Assembly: GCF_000746095.1 (NCBI RefSeq)
Contig: NZ_KN050807.1
Coordinates: forward strand, 62,001-126,000
Length of the DNA: 64,000 nt
Reading direction: 5' to 3'
Source of the DNA: Ferriphaselus sp. R-1
GTDB taxonomy: Bacteria; Pseudomonadota; Gammaproteobacteria; Burkholderiales; Gallionellaceae
Below, piece after piece: positions 19,722-28,335 of this stretch. Under the pieces are notes generated by a model. It did no database searches and was not told the origin of the DNA. It worked only from the letters and a program-made list of their open reading frames with translations. Positions within the stretch are counted from its first letter, which is position 1, and every line of letters starts with the position of its first letter. The translations under genes and the position numbers were made by a program.

Positions 19722-20212
19722 TGGACATCCTCGCGGCACAGGTGGGTGGTTTGCTCAAGTCGCATGGCATGATGCTGGCGGCGGCAGAGTCGTGTACCGG
19801 CGGTGCGGTGGCGGCAGCCATCACCGACATCGCGGGCAGCTCGGCCTGGTTCGAGCGCGGTTTCGTCACCTATGCCAATGCGGCCAAGGTCGAGATGCTG
19901 GGCGTGAACCCGGCCACGCTGGATCGATACGGCGCGGTAAGCGAGGCGACCGTGCGCGAGATGGCGCTGGGTGCTTTGCAGCACAGTCATGCCCATATCT
20001 CACTTGCCATCAGTGGCATCGCCGGGCCGGACGGCGGCTCCCCGGACAAGCCGGTCGGCACCGTCTGGTTCGCCTGGGCGCGCAAGCACGGCGAGGTCGT
20101 CGCACGCCTCCATCTGATCTCCGGCGGGCGCAATGTGGTGCGCGCCCAATCGGTGCGCGTCGCGTTGCAGGGCGTGGCTGACATGCTCAATCAACGCACC
20201 TTGCTGGCCTGA
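19721..20212 (+). CDS. pncC: Nicotinamide-nucleotide amidase (CinA C-terminal domain)
   Basis: Deamidates NMN to nicotinate mononucleotide in NAD salvage. It has 163 residues, the stand-alone CinA C-terminal domain without the molybdopterin-binding-like N-terminal domain of full CinA. Conserved motifs are [16 protein letters not shown] and [20 protein letters not shown]. The frame is open upstream into metZ, but the ATG at 19721 fits the family start. Coupled on both sides: 1-base overlaps with metZ and with the pseudouridine synthase. Confidence 0.92.
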   Translation: MDILAAQVGGLLKSHGMMLAAAESCTGGAVAAAITDIAGSSAWFERGFVTYANAAKVEMLGVNPATLDRYGAVSEATVREMALGALQHSHAHISLAISGIAGPDGGSPDKPVGTVWFAWARKHGEVVARLHLISGGRNVVRAQSVRVALQGVADMLNQRTLLA

Positions 20213-20943
20213 TGGAAAAAATCAGGCTCTCCAAGCTGATGTCCGAGCAGGGCTTGTGCTCGCGGCGCGAGGCCGACAGCTACATCGAGCGCGGCTGGGT
20301 GAAGGTGGATGGCGTGGTGGTGAGCGAACTCGGCACCCGGATATTCCCGGATCAGCGTATCACGCTGGAACGTGCTGCGCAGGCGCAGCAGCGCTCGCGC
20401 GTCACCATCCTGCTGCACAAGCCGGTGGGCTACGTGTCGGGCCAGGCGGAAGATGGCTACAAACCTGCCGTGACGTTGGTGGGCGCGGCGACGCGCTACA
20501 GCGGCGACACGGCTCCAATCGATTTCCACCCTGCGCAATTGCGCGGTCTCGCGCCGGCAGGGCGGCTGGACATCGATTCGCAAGGCTTGCTGGTATTGAC
20601 GCAAGACGGGCGCATCGCCAAGCAGCTCATTGGCGACGACTCGCAGGTCGAAAAGGAATATCTGGTGCGCGTGCAGGGTAAGCTGGACGAGCGCGGGCTG
20701 GCGCTGCTTAACCACGGTTTGACGCTGGATGGCGTGAAGCTGCGCCCGGCCCGGGTGAGCTGGCTCAACGACGATCAGCTGCGTTTCATCCTGCGCGAAG
20801 GACGCAAGCGGCAGATCCGTCGCATGTGCGAGTTGGTCGGGCTGAAGGTGGTCGGTCTGAAGCGCGTGCGCATCGGCAAGGTCAAGCTGTCCGAACTGCC
20901 GCCTGGCCAGTGGCGCTATCTGCGCGAAGACGAGGGCTTCTGA
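20212..20943 (+). CDS. rluF: 23S rRNA pseudouridine synthase, RluF/RsuA family
   Basis: Converts a uridine to pseudouridine in rRNA. It has 243 residues: an N-terminal S4 RNA-binding domain ([17 protein letters not shown]...WVKVDG, residues 4-50), then the catalytic domain with the active-site Asp in [14 protein letters not shown] and the C-terminal [12 protein letters not shown]. The sequence looks closest to RluF (U2604 of 23S rRNA), but RluB/RluE-type specificity cannot be excluded. Starts within the pncC stop (TGATGG). Confidence 0.85.
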   Translation: MEKIRLSKLMSEQGLCSRREADSYIERGWVKVDGVVVSELGTRIFPDQRITLERAAQAQQRSRVTILLHKPVGYVSGQAEDGYKPAVTLVGAATRYSGDTAPIDFHPAQLRGLAPAGRLDIDSQGLLVLTQDGRIAKQLIGDDSQVEKEYLVRVQGKLDERGLALLNHGLTLDGVKLRPARVSWLNDDQLRFILREGRKRQIRRMCELVGLKVVGLKRVRIGKVKLSELPPGQWRYLREDEGF

Positions 20944-20948
20944 AAGTC

Positions 20949-20984
20949 GCCCTGGCGCATCTGCGTTAGTGGATGCGCCAGGGC
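20949..20984. terminator. Strong hairpin between convergent rluF-type gene and tas
   Basis: A perfect 13-base-pair stem (20949-20961 with 20972-20984) and a 10-base loop, placed between the stops of two convergent genes. There is no clear T-run on either side, so it may act as a bidirectional roadblock or mRNA 3' end rather than a textbook terminator. Confidence 0.6.
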
Positions 20985-20998
20985 GTCATCCGGCAATC

Positions 20999-22033
20999 TT
21001 AAGGAGCCGGGTCGGGGTAGCGCTGGTGCACCGCGTCTATCTTGGTCAGCACTTCGGCATCCAGCGTAAATTCGGCGCTGTCCAGATTCTCTTTCAACTG
21101 ATCCAGCGTGGTCGCGCCCAGAATGACGCTGGCGGTGAAGCGGCGGCTGCGGGCGTAAGCCAGCGCCATTTGCGCCGGATTGAGTCCCGCTTCGCGAGCG
21201 ATGCGCACGTACTCTGCGCTGGCGGCGGGGACGTTGGGCTTGTTGTAGCGCTGACCGAAGCCGGGAAACAGGGTGATGCGGCCAGGTGTCTGCGGGTTTT
21301 CCAGATACTTTCCAGTCAAGTGGCCGAAGGCCAGCGGGCTGTAGGCGAGCAGGCCGACGTTGGCGTGGTGGCAGACCTCGGCCAGCCCGGCTTCGAAAGT
21401 GCGGTTCATCAGGTGGTAGGCGTTCTGGACGCTGACGATCTTCGGCAGGCCGATCTGCTCGGCGCAGCGCACGAATTCCATCACACCCCACGGTGTCTCG
21501 TTGGAAAGGCCGATGTGGCGTACCTTGCCAGCCTGTACCAGTTCGGCCAGCGCCTGCAACTGTTCGACGATGGGCGTGCTGTCGCGCTCCTGCGCGGCAT
21601 CGTAACGGGTGGCTCCGAACATCGGCACGTAGCGGTCGGGCCAGTGGATCTGGTAGAGATCGACGTAGTCGGTCTGCAAGCGGCGCAAGCTGCCGTCGAT
21701 GGCGGACTGGATGTGCGCGCGGTCGATACGCGGGCCACCGCGTATCCAGCCGAAACCGCGCGCGGGTCCGGCGATCTTGGTGGCGACGACGAGCCGGTCA
21801 CGCGGCTGGCGCTTTAGCCAGGTCCCGATGTAGGCTTCGGTGCGATGCACGGTCTCGGCGCGGGGTGCGACCGGATACATCTCGGCGGTGTCGATCAGAT
21901 TCACTCCGCGCGCTACGGCGTAATCGAGCTGGGCATGCGCCTCGGCCTCGCTGTTCTGTTCGCCAAACGTCATCGTACCCAGACACAATGCGGATACGCT
22001 CAGATCACTGCCACCCAGTTTCCGGTATTCCAT
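20999..22033 (-). CDS. tas: Tas-like NADP(H)-dependent aldo/keto reductase
   Basis: A 344-residue TIM-barrel aldo/keto reductase. The start at 22033 gives MEYRKLGGSDLSVS, matching E. coli Tas in length and in LCLGTMTFGEQNSEAEAHAQLDYAV, NLIDTAEMYPV (catalytic Tyr), QTDYVDLYQIHWP and LGATTLDQLKENL. The frame is open further upstream, but that reaches into the VOC gene's leader. Tas was found as a suppressor of tyrosine auxotrophy in E. coli; the natural substrate is not known. Divergent from the VOC gene. Confidence 0.9.
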   Translation of the reverse strand: MEYRKLGGSDLSVSALCLGTMTFGEQNSEAEAHAQLDYAVARGVNLIDTAEMYPVAPRAETVHRTEAYIGTWLKRQPRDRLVVATKIAGPARGFGWIRGGPRIDRAHIQSAIDGSLRRLQTDYVDLYQIHWPDRYVPMFGATRYDAAQERDSTPIVEQLQALAELVQAGKVRHIGLSNETPWGVMEFVRCAEQIGLPKIVSVQNAYHLMNRTFEAGLAEVCHHANVGLLAYSPLAFGHLTGKYLENPQTPGRITLFPGFGQRYNKPNVPAASAEYVRIAREAGLNPAQMALAYARSRRFTASVILGATTLDQLKENLDSAEFTLDAEVLTKIDAVHQRYPDPAP

Positions 22034-22127
22034 GTCACCTCCGCTCCAAAACGGCGGCCATTCTAACTTGCCTTGCCGCTGGGTGACTTCTATAGTGCGG
22101 CCTCCACGACCCGCTCCCCACTTTGTC

Positions 22128-22505
22128 ATGAAGATTTCCTCGGTACTGCATGCCACGTTCCTGTCTTCCGATCTGACGCGTTCGCGTGCCTTTTACGAAG
22201 ATGTGCTGAGCCTGTCGCCTGATGCGGCACGGCCTGCGATGGGTTTCGAGGGTGTGTGGTACGACCTGGGGCGGGGGCAGCAGATCCATCTGATGCGCTT
22301 GCCCGACCCCGAAGTCGGCCTGCAACGTCCAGCCCACGGCGGACGCGACCGCCATCTGGCGCTGGCGGCGGACGATCTGGGCGAGCTGGCGCGTCGGCTG
22401 GAGGTTGCGGGCATCGCCTACACCGTCAGCCAGTCCGGGCGGCGCGCCTTGTTCTGCCGCGACCCCGACGGCAACGCGCTGGAATTCATCGAGGTGCCGG
22501 TATGA
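22128..22505 (+). CDS. VOC (glyoxalase/bleomycin-resistance fold) protein
   Basis: A 125-residue vicinal-oxygen-chelate protein starting MKISSVLHATFLSSDLTRSRAFYEDVLSL-like (start at 22128; the frame is open upstream but that region overlaps the tas leader). Two beta-alpha-beta-beta-beta modules are visible, with candidate metal ligands His in LHATF and GRDRHLALAADD and the C-terminal Glu in ALEFIEVP. The substrate is unknown. Its stop overlaps the start of the YchJ gene (ATGA), so the two are coupled. Confidence 0.85.
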   Translation: MKISSVLHATFLSSDLTRSRAFYEDVLSLSPDAARPAMGFEGVWYDLGRGQQIHLMRLPDPEVGLQRPAHGGRDRHLALAADDLGELARRLEVAGIAYTVSQSGRRALFCRDPDGNALEFIEVPV

Positions 22506-22891
22506 AGAAGCAAACGTCGCTGTCCGATTGCCCGTGCGGCAGCGGACGCAGCTATGTCGCGTGTTGCCAGCCTTGGCACGCTGGCGTGGCAGCGCCCACG
22601 GCGGAAGCCTTGATGCGTTCGCGTTACACCGCCTACGTGCTGGACCTCGCACCCTATCTGCTGGCGACATGGCATGCCAGTACCCGCCCGGAGGAACTGC
22701 GCCCGGAAGTGCCTGCGCCCAAGTGGCTGGGCCTGTCGGTCAAACACCACCACGCCGACGGTGACGCTGCGACAGTCGAATTCGTCGCGCGTTACAAGCT
22801 CGGCGGGCGTGCTTTGCGTTTGCACGAGATCAGCCGATTCGTACGCGAGGACGGGCGCTGGTTCTATGTGGACGGCACGTTCCCCGAATAG
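22502..22891 (+). CDS. YchJ-like SEC-C motif protein (UPF0225)
   Basis: A 129-residue protein starting MKKQTSLSDCPCGSGRSYVACC. The CPCGSG...CC stretch is a SEC-C-type zinc-binding motif, followed by the YchJ core domain (ALMRSRYTAYVL, RYKLGGRALRLHEISRFVREDGRWFYVDG), an NTF2-like fold. E. coli YchJ has a second SEC-C at the C terminus, which is missing here. The function is unknown. Coupled to the VOC gene upstream. Confidence 0.87.
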   Translation: MKKQTSLSDCPCGSGRSYVACCQPWHAGVAAPTAEALMRSRYTAYVLDLAPYLLATWHASTRPEELRPEVPAPKWLGLSVKHHHADGDAATVEFVARYKLGGRALRLHEISRFVREDGRWFYVDGTFPE

Positions 22892-22972
22892 CTGCCCGCC
22901 GGGAGCCTGCGTCAGGTCCGATAACTGATTTGCGGCTACAATCCCGCTCCGATCCCGCTGTCCGAATGCTCC

Positions 22973-23815
22973 ATGCACTCCATTCTGTCCCTGTTGAGCC
23001 ATAGCAAAACCGCACTGGAAGCCGCGCTCGGCCTTGATCCGGCGACGGCGCGCAGCGAAGCGCGGAGTCTGTTGCAGGCGGTGTTGCAGGTGGACCGCGC
23101 CTGGCTGATCGCGCATGATCGCGAAGTGGTCGCGCCCGAGCATCAGGCGCGATTCGATGCCGGATTGGCGCGGCGACTGGCGGGTGAGCCACTGGCCTAC
23201 ATCCTTGGCGAGCGCGAGTTCTTCGGCCTCGACTTCAAGGTCACCCCGGCTACGCTGATTCCCCGTGCCGATACCGAGTTGCTGGTGGAGTTGGCGTTGC
23301 AGAGGCAGTCGACGAGCGTGCTCGATCTGGGCACGGGTAGCGGGGCGGTCGCATTGTCCATCGCCCATGCCAGACCGGATGCGCTGGTGACGGCGGTCGA
23401 TGCATCGGCGGCGGCACTGGCGGTGGCGCGGGAAAATGCCGTGCGTCTGGGATTGCTCAATGTGGCGCTGGTCGAGAGTGACTGGTTCGCGGCGCTGGCC
23501 GGGCGGACGTACGATTTGATCGTTTCCAATCCGCCTTACATCGCGGCTGACGATCCGCATCTGGTACAGGGCGATCTGCCGTTCGAACCCGCTTCAGCAT
23601 TGGCTTCAGGGGCGGACGGTCTGGATGACATACGCCGCATCGTGGCCGCTGCGCCGGATTATCTGAGGGCGGGCGGTGAGTTGCTGCTGGAGCACGGCTA
23701 CGATCAGGCGGATCGGGTCAGGTCGCTGCTGGAGCAACGGGGATTCGGCGAGGTGCGTTCGTTCCGCGATCTGGCGGGTATCGAACGGGTGACCGGCGGT
23801 CGCTGGCCGGCTTGA
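22973..23815 (+). CDS. prmC: Peptide chain release factor N5-glutamine methyltransferase
   Basis: Methylates the glutamine of the GGQ motif in RF1 and RF2. It has 280 residues: an N-terminal helical domain (1-85), a SAM-binding site LDLGTGSGAVALS (about 115-127) and catalytic NPPYI in YDLIVSNPPY. prfA, the usual neighbour, is not here; grxD follows instead. A possible -10 TACAAT lies at 22937-22942, without a convincing -35. Confidence 0.94.
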   Translation: MHSILSLLSHSKTALEAALGLDPATARSEARSLLQAVLQVDRAWLIAHDREVVAPEHQARFDAGLARRLAGEPLAYILGEREFFGLDFKVTPATLIPRADTELLVELALQRQSTSVLDLGTGSGAVALSIAHARPDALVTAVDASAAALAVARENAVRLGLLNVALVESDWFAALAGRTYDLIVSNPPYIAADDPHLVQGDLPFEPASALASGADGLDDIRRIVAAAPDYLRAGGELLLEHGYDQADRVRSLLEQRGFGEVRSFRDLAGIERVTGGRWPA

Positions 23816-23841
23816 CCGTGCCTCATTGCATTCGATACAAT
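23812..23841 (+). promoter_or_regulatory. Candidate sigma-70 promoter for grxD
   Basis: TTGACC at 23812-23817 (overlapping the prmC stop), 18-base spacer, TACAAT at 23836-23841, 35 bases before the grxD ATG. Confidence 0.6.
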
Positions 23842-23876
23842 CCCGAGCAAATGACTCAACATAATCAGGTGATCGA

Positions 23877-24185
23877 ATGGACATCCAGGAAACGATACGG
23901 CAGCAAGTGACCTCGAATCATATCGTGCTGTACATGAAGGGCACGCCCCAATTCCCGCAATGTGGCTTTTCCGCCAACGCAGTGCGCATCCTGCATACGC
24001 TGGGTGTGAGGGACTTTTTGAGCATGGATGTGCTGCGCGATCCCGAGCTGCGGCAGGGCATCAAGGATTATGCCAACTGGCCGACCATTCCCCAGCTTTA
24101 CATCCATGGCGAGTTCGTGGGCGGATCGGACATCATGAGCGAGATGTTCCAGAGCGGCGAATTGCGCCAACTCATCAATCGCTGA
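23877..24185 (+). CDS. grxD: Monothiol glutaredoxin GrxD
   Basis: A 102-residue Grx4-type glutaredoxin that binds a glutathione-coordinated [2Fe-2S] cluster and helps iron-sulfur delivery. The active site is CGFS (in [10 protein letters not shown], about residue 30) after the conserved KGTPQFPQ; the glutathione-binding segments [19 protein letters not shown] are intact. It has its own predicted promoter and is followed by tpiA with a separate promoter. Confidence 0.96.
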   Translation: MDIQETIRQQVTSNHIVLYMKGTPQFPQCGFSANAVRILHTLGVRDFLSMDVLRDPELRQGIKDYANWPTIPQLYIHGEFVGGSDIMSEMFQSGELRQLINR

Positions 24186-24224
24186 CCACTTCCCGTACGG
24201 CCTGTCGTCAGGCCCTACGCGGCA

Positions 24225-24253
24225 TTGACCGGAAACCATTTCACGGGTAGGAT
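24225..24253 (+). promoter_or_regulatory. Candidate sigma-70 promoter for tpiA-secG-tRNA-Leu
   Basis: TTGACC at 24225-24230, 17-base spacer, TAGGAT at 24248-24253, 36 bases before the tpiA ATG. A small hairpin (GCCTG TCGT CAGGC, around 24199-24212) precedes it and may end grxD transcripts. Confidence 0.6.
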
Positions 24254-24289
24254 TCGCGCCTTTCATGCAGTGACTTGGAGAGGGTGCTG

Positions 24290-25042
24290 ATGCGACGCAA
24301 ATTCGTGGCAGGTAATTGGAAGATGCACGGTTCCATGGTTGAGAACAAGGCCTTGCTCGATGCGGTGATCGCGGGCATGAGCCAGCTCAACACTGTGGAT
24401 TGCGCCGTGTGCGTGCCGTATCCCTACCTGGCGCAAGCGCAGAACATGCTGACCGGTTCCAACGTCATGTGGGGCGCGCAAGATGTGCACCAGCTGGAGA
24501 AGGGTGCTTACACCGGCGAAGTCTCGGCAGAGATGTTGAACGATTTCGGTTGCCGCTATGCGATCGTCGGCCACTCCGAGCGTCGTGCCATTTATGGTGA
24601 GACCAATCTGGTCGTGGCTGGCAAGTTCGCCGCCGCGCAGAAGGCCAAGCTGACTCCCATCCTGTGTGTGGGCGAGACTCTGGATGATCGTGAGGGCGGC
24701 AAGACGGAAGACGTTGTAGCTGCTCAGTTGGACATCGTGATCGAGATGTGCGGCATCCATGCCTTGCGTAACTCCGTGCTGGCCTATGAGCCGGTGTGGG
24801 CCATCGGTACCGGAAAAACGGCATCGCCGGAACAGGCTCAGGAGGTTCATGCCTTCATCCGTCACCGCATCGCTGGGCATGATGCCTCGGTGGCCGAGCG
24901 GGTGATCATCCAGTACGGCGGCAGCGTCAAGCCGGGCAATGCGGCAGAATTGTTCGCCATGCCGGATATCGACGGCGGCCTGATCGGCGGTGCGGCCTTG
25001 GTGGCAGAAGACTTCCTGGCGATCTGTCGCGCAGGGAACTAA
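24290..25042 (+). CDS. tpiA: Triosephosphate isomerase
   Basis: Interconverts DHAP and glyceraldehyde-3-phosphate. It has 250 residues. The start is the ATG at 24290 (MRRKFVAGNWKMHG), with GGAG at 24277-24280 and AGAGG at 24279-24283 upstream; TTG and GTG codons further up are less likely. Catalytic residues are visible: Lys in NWKMHG, His in VGHSERR, Glu in AYEPVWAIGTGK, and phosphate loop GGSVKP. secG follows after 17 bases. Confidence 0.97.
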   Translation: MRRKFVAGNWKMHGSMVENKALLDAVIAGMSQLNTVDCAVCVPYPYLAQAQNMLTGSNVMWGAQDVHQLEKGAYTGEVSAEMLNDFGCRYAIVGHSERRAIYGETNLVVAGKFAAAQKAKLTPILCVGETLDDREGGKTEDVVAAQLDIVIEMCGIHALRNSVLAYEPVWAIGTGKTASPEQAQEVHAFIRHRIAGHDASVAERVIIQYGGSVKPGNAAELFAMPDIDGGLIGGAALVAEDFLAICRAGN

Positions 25043-25059
25043 TCGAACTTGGAGTAGAT

Positions 25060-25425
25060 GTGGAATCTTTGATTTGGGTAGTGCATGTGCTGACAGCCGT
25101 GGTGCTGATCGGTCTGGTATTGATGCAGCATGGCAAGGGTGCCGACATGGGGGCTGCGTTCGGCTCCGGGTCGGCAGGTAGTCTGTTCGGCTCGACTGGG
25201 TCGGCCAACTTTTTGAGCCGCAGTACTGCGATCGCAGCGACCGTGTTCTTCATCACCAGCTTGTCGCTGACCTATGTCTATTCGCACCAGACAGCGCAGC
25301 AAGGCGTGATGGCCAAGCAGGTCGTCGCCCCAGTCGCGCCCAAGGATGCTGGCACACCTGGCTTGATCCCGGGTCAGGCGCCGGTTGTTCCGGTGGCTCC
25401 GGTCACTGTGCCGCCAGCGAAGTAA
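25060..25425 (+). CDS. secG: Protein translocase subunit SecG
   Basis: Small subunit of SecYEG in the inner membrane. It has 121 residues from a GTG start at 25060 (GGAG at 25051-25054); an ATG overlapping at 25058 is in another frame. Two hydrophobic helices (about residues 3-22 and 52-72) flank the conserved HGKGADMGAAFGSGSAGSLFGSTGS-type cytoplasmic loop (MQHGKGADMGAAFG visible). The C-terminal tail is Pro/Val/Ala-rich. It is probably cotranscribed with tpiA and the tRNA gene that follows by 9 bases. Confidence 0.95.
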   Translation: MESLIWVVHVLTAVVLIGLVLMQHGKGADMGAAFGSGSAGSLFGSTGSANFLSRSTAIAATVFFITSLSLTYVYSHQTAQQGVMAKQVVAPVAPKDAGTPGLIPGQAPVVPVAPVTVPPAK

Positions 25426-25434
25426 CAAGTTTTA

Positions 25435-25519
25435 GCCGATGTGGTGAAATTGGTAGACACGCTATCTTGAGGGGGTAGTGGCGCAAGCCGTAGCAGTTCG
25501 AGTCTGCTCATCGGCACCA
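25435..25519 (+). tRNA. tRNA-Leu (anticodon GAG)
   Basis: An 85-base class II tRNA. Acceptor stem GCCGATG pairs with CATCGGC (25509-25515), CCA is encoded at 25517-25519, the D-arm contains TGGTGAAATTGGTAGACA, the anticodon stem CTATC/GGTAG encloses loop TTGAGGG (anticodon GAG), a variable arm follows, and the T-loop is GTTCGAGTC. It lies just after secG. Confidence 0.97.
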
Positions 25520-25531
25520 GTATGGTGCAAG

Positions 25532-25560
25532 AAGCCTGTGGTTACACAGGCTTTTTTGTT
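25532..25560 (+). terminator. Intrinsic terminator after tRNA-Leu
   Basis: A nine-base stem AAGCCTGTG (25532-25540) with CACAGGCTT (25545-25553), loop GTTA, then a T-run (TTTTGTTT). It ends the tpiA-secG-tRNA transcript. Confidence 0.9.
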
Positions 25561-25604
25561 TCAAAAATCCAAGGGCTTAGCGTGCAAATCGCATGGCAAA
25601 CTTC

Positions 25605-25634
25605 TTGTGGCTGGGCCTGATTAGGTAATAGAAT
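25605..25634 (+). promoter_or_regulatory. Candidate sigma-70 promoter for alaS
   Basis: TTGTGG at 25605-25610, 18-base spacer, TAGAAT at 25629-25634, giving a leader of about 80 bases before the alaS ATG. Moderate match only. Confidence 0.45.
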
Positions 25635-25716
25635 GCGCGCGTACTTGCAGGAACGAATCCGGGGGGATTGCGTAGCAGGTATCTGAGCAAAAGAACGAGT
25701 ATTCAGAAAGTTGATT

Positions 25717-28335
25717 ATGAAAAGCAGCGAGATCCGCCAGAAATTCCTAGATTATTTTGCTTCCAAGGGCCACGCCGTGGTCGCTTCCAGCTCGCTGGTT
25801 CCGCATGACGATCCGACACTGCTGTTCACCAATGCCGGGATGAATCAGTTCAAGGACGTGTTCCTCGGTTTCGACAAGCGCCCCTACACCCGCGCTGCGT
25901 CTTCGCAGAAATGCGTGCGTGCAGGCGGCAAGCACAACGATCTGGAAAACGTCGGCTACACTGCGCGCCACCATACCTTCTTCGAGATGCTGGGCAACTT
26001 CAGCTTCGGCGACTACTTCAAGCGCGAAGCCATCCAGTACGCCTGGGAGCTGCTCACCGAGGTGTACAAGCTGCCCAAGGACAAGCTCACCGTTACCGTT
26101 TACGCCGAAGATGACGAGGCTTACGACATCTGGGCCAACGAGGTCGGCGTACCGCGTGAGCGCATCATCCGCATCGGCGACAACAAGGGCGCGCGCTACG
26201 CTTCCGACAATTTCTGGATGATGGGCGACACTGGTCCCTGTGGTCCCTGCACCGAAATCTTCTATGACCACGGCGATCATATCTGGGGCGGCCCACCCGG
26301 CAGCCCCGAGGAAGACGGCGACCGTTTCATCGAGATCTGGAACAACGTGTTCATGCAGTTCAATCGCGACGAAGCAGGCGTAATGCACCCGTTGCCCAAG
26401 CCTTCCGTCGATACCGGTATGGGGCTGGAGCGCATCTCGGCGGTGCTGCAACACGTCCACGCCAACTACGAGATCGACCTGTTCCAGGCGCTGATTGCCG
26501 CCGCCGCGCGCGAAACTTCCAGCGCCGACATGAACAGCCCCTCGCTGAAAGTGCTGGCCGACCACATCCGCGCCTGCTCCTTCCTCATCGCCGATGGCGT
26601 GATCCCCGGCAATGAAGGACGTGGCTATGTGCTGCGCCGGATTATCAGACGCGCGATTCGTCATGGTTACAAGCTCGGTGCACGCGCCGCCTTTTTCCAC
26701 AAGCTGGTGCCCGACTTGGTCGAACAAATGGGCAGTGCCTACCCCGAACTCGCTGCCGCGCAAGTGCGCGTGATGGAGATCTTGAAGCAGGAAGAGGAGC
26801 GCTTCTTTGCGACCATCGAGAATGGCATGGCGATACTGGAAGCCGAGTTGACCACGTTGAGCGAAGGCGCGGTGTTCAATGGCGAGACGGCCTTCAAGCT
26901 GCACGATACCTACGGCTTCCCGCTCGACCTGACCGCTGACGTTTGCCGCGAGCGGGGTGTGACGGTGGACGATGCCGCTTTCAACGCCGCGATGGCGCGC
27001 CAGAAGGAACAAGCCCGCGCCGCTGGCAAGTTCAAGATGGCGACCAACCTCGAATACGACGGACCGGCCACCACTTTCCATGGCTATCAAACGCTGGAGC
27101 ACAAGGGCAACATCCTCGCGCTGTACAAGGACGGCGCGGCGGTGAACGAGTTGAACGAGGGCGAGATGGGCGTGGTGGTACTGGACGACACCCCGTTCTA
27201 CGCCGAATCCGGCGGTCAGGTCGGCGACCGGGGTGAGCTGCGCAGCGTGCACGGCATCTTCGCGGTGGAAGATACGCTGAAGATACAAGCCAGCGTGTTC
27301 GGCCACCACGGCGTGGTCAAGACCGGCAAGCTCACCGTCGGCAACGGCGTGAACGCCCGCGTGGACTTGGCGGCGCGTGCTGCGACCGAGCGCAACCACT
27401 CGGTGACGCACTTGATGCACAAGGCACTGCGCGAGGTGCTGGGCGCTCATGTGCAACAGAAAGGCTCGCAGGTCGATCCCGACAAGACGCGCTTCGACTT
27501 CGTCCACACCCAGCCGGTGAGCGATGCCGAGATTCGCCGCGTCGAGGCCATCGTCAATGCCGAGATTCTGGCCAATGCCGCCACCGATGCCAGCGTGATG
27601 GGCATCGAGGCCGCGCAGCAGACCGGCGCAATGATGTTGTTCGGCGAAAAATATGGCGACGAAGTTCGCGTGCTGACCATAGGCTCGTCCAAGGAACTGT
27701 GCGGCGGCACCCACGTCAAGCGCACCGGCGACATCGGCCTGTTCAAGGTCGTGGCCGAATCCGGCGTGGCCGCAGGCGTGCGCCGTATCGAAGCAGTCAC
27801 GGGGGCGGGCGCGCTGGCTTTGATCCAGCAGCAGGAAGACCAGTTGTTCCAGGTCGCCGCTGCCGTGAAAGCGCAACCGCAAGAGGTCGCCGCCCGGGTG
27901 GTGCAGATCCTCGACAACGTGAAGTCGCTGGAGAAGGAACTTGCCGCGCTGAAATCCAAACTGGCCTCCGCCCAAGGCGACGAATTGGTGGCTCAAGCCC
28001 AGGACCTCAATGGCGTGAAAGTGTTGGCGGCCAGATTGGACGGCGCGGATGCCAACACCTTGCGCGAGACCATGGACAAGCTGAAGGACAAGCTCAAGAG
28101 TGCGGTCATCGTGCTGGCTGCGGTCGCTGACGGCAAAGTCAGTCTGGCAGCCGGGGTGACTGCCGATCAGACCGGGAAGGTGAAGGCGGGTGAGTTGGTC
28201 AACTTCGTCGCACAGCAGGTCGGTGGCAAGGGTGGCGGTCGTCCCGATATGGCGATGGCCGGGGGGACTCAGCCAGAGCATCTGGCGGGAGCGATGGCTG
28301 CCGTCCAGCCTTGGGTGGCAGCTAAGCTGTCATGA
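25717..28335 (+). CDS. alaS: Alanyl-tRNA synthetase
   Basis: Charges tRNA-Ala. It has 872 residues from the ATG at 25717 ([14 protein letters not shown]); a TTG six bases upstream is less likely. The class II catalytic core ([35 protein letters not shown]) is followed by the editing domain with zinc ligands HSVTH (about residue 567) and [12 protein letters not shown], and the C-terminal C-Ala domain ending [15 protein letters not shown]. The next GGDEF gene begins inside its stop (ATGA). Confidence 0.97.
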   Translation: MKSSEIRQKFLDYFASKGHAVVASSSLVPHDDPTLLFTNAGMNQFKDVFLGFDKRPYTRAASSQKCVRAGGKHNDLENVGYTARHHTFFEMLGNFSFGDYFKREAIQYAWELLTEVYKLPKDKLTVTVYAEDDEAYDIWANEVGVPRERIIRIGDNKGARYASDNFWMMGDTGPCGPCTEIFYDHGDHIWGGPPGSPEEDGDRFIEIWNNVFMQFNRDEAGVMHPLPKPSVDTGMGLERISAVLQHVHANYEIDLFQALIAAAARETSSADMNSPSLKVLADHIRACSFLIADGVIPGNEGRGYVLRRIIRRAIRHGYKLGARAAFFHKLVPDLVEQMGSAYPELAAAQVRVMEILKQEEERFFATIENGMAILEAELTTLSEGAVFNGETAFKLHDTYGFPLDLTADVCRERGVTVDDAAFNAAMARQKEQARAAGKFKMATNLEYDGPATTFHGYQTLEHKGNILALYKDGAAVNELNEGEMGVVVLDDTPFYAESGGQVGDRGELRSVHGIFAVEDTLKIQASVFGHHGVVKTGKLTVGNGVNARVDLAARAATERNHSVTHLMHKALREVLGAHVQQKGSQVDPDKTRFDFVHTQPVSDAEIRRVEAIVNAEILANAATDASVMGIEAAQQTGAMMLFGEKYGDEVRVLTIGSSKELCGGTHVKRTGDIGLFKVVAESGVAAGVRRIEAVTGAGALALIQQQEDQLFQVAAAVKAQPQEVAARVVQILDNVKSLEKELAALKSKLASAQGDELVAQAQDLNGVKVLAARLDGADANTLRETMDKLKDKLKSAVIVLAAVADGKVSLAAGVTADQTGKVKAGELVNFVAQQVGGKGGGRPDMAMAGGTQPEHLAGAMAAVQPWVAAKLS

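Noticed and set aside
25747-28281. 844-codon open frame on the minus strand, antisense to alaS
   Set aside because: It mirrors a GC-rich, highly conserved gene in the phase that avoids stops; the translation is low-complexity (His/Gln/Leu/Val-rich) with no recognisable domain.
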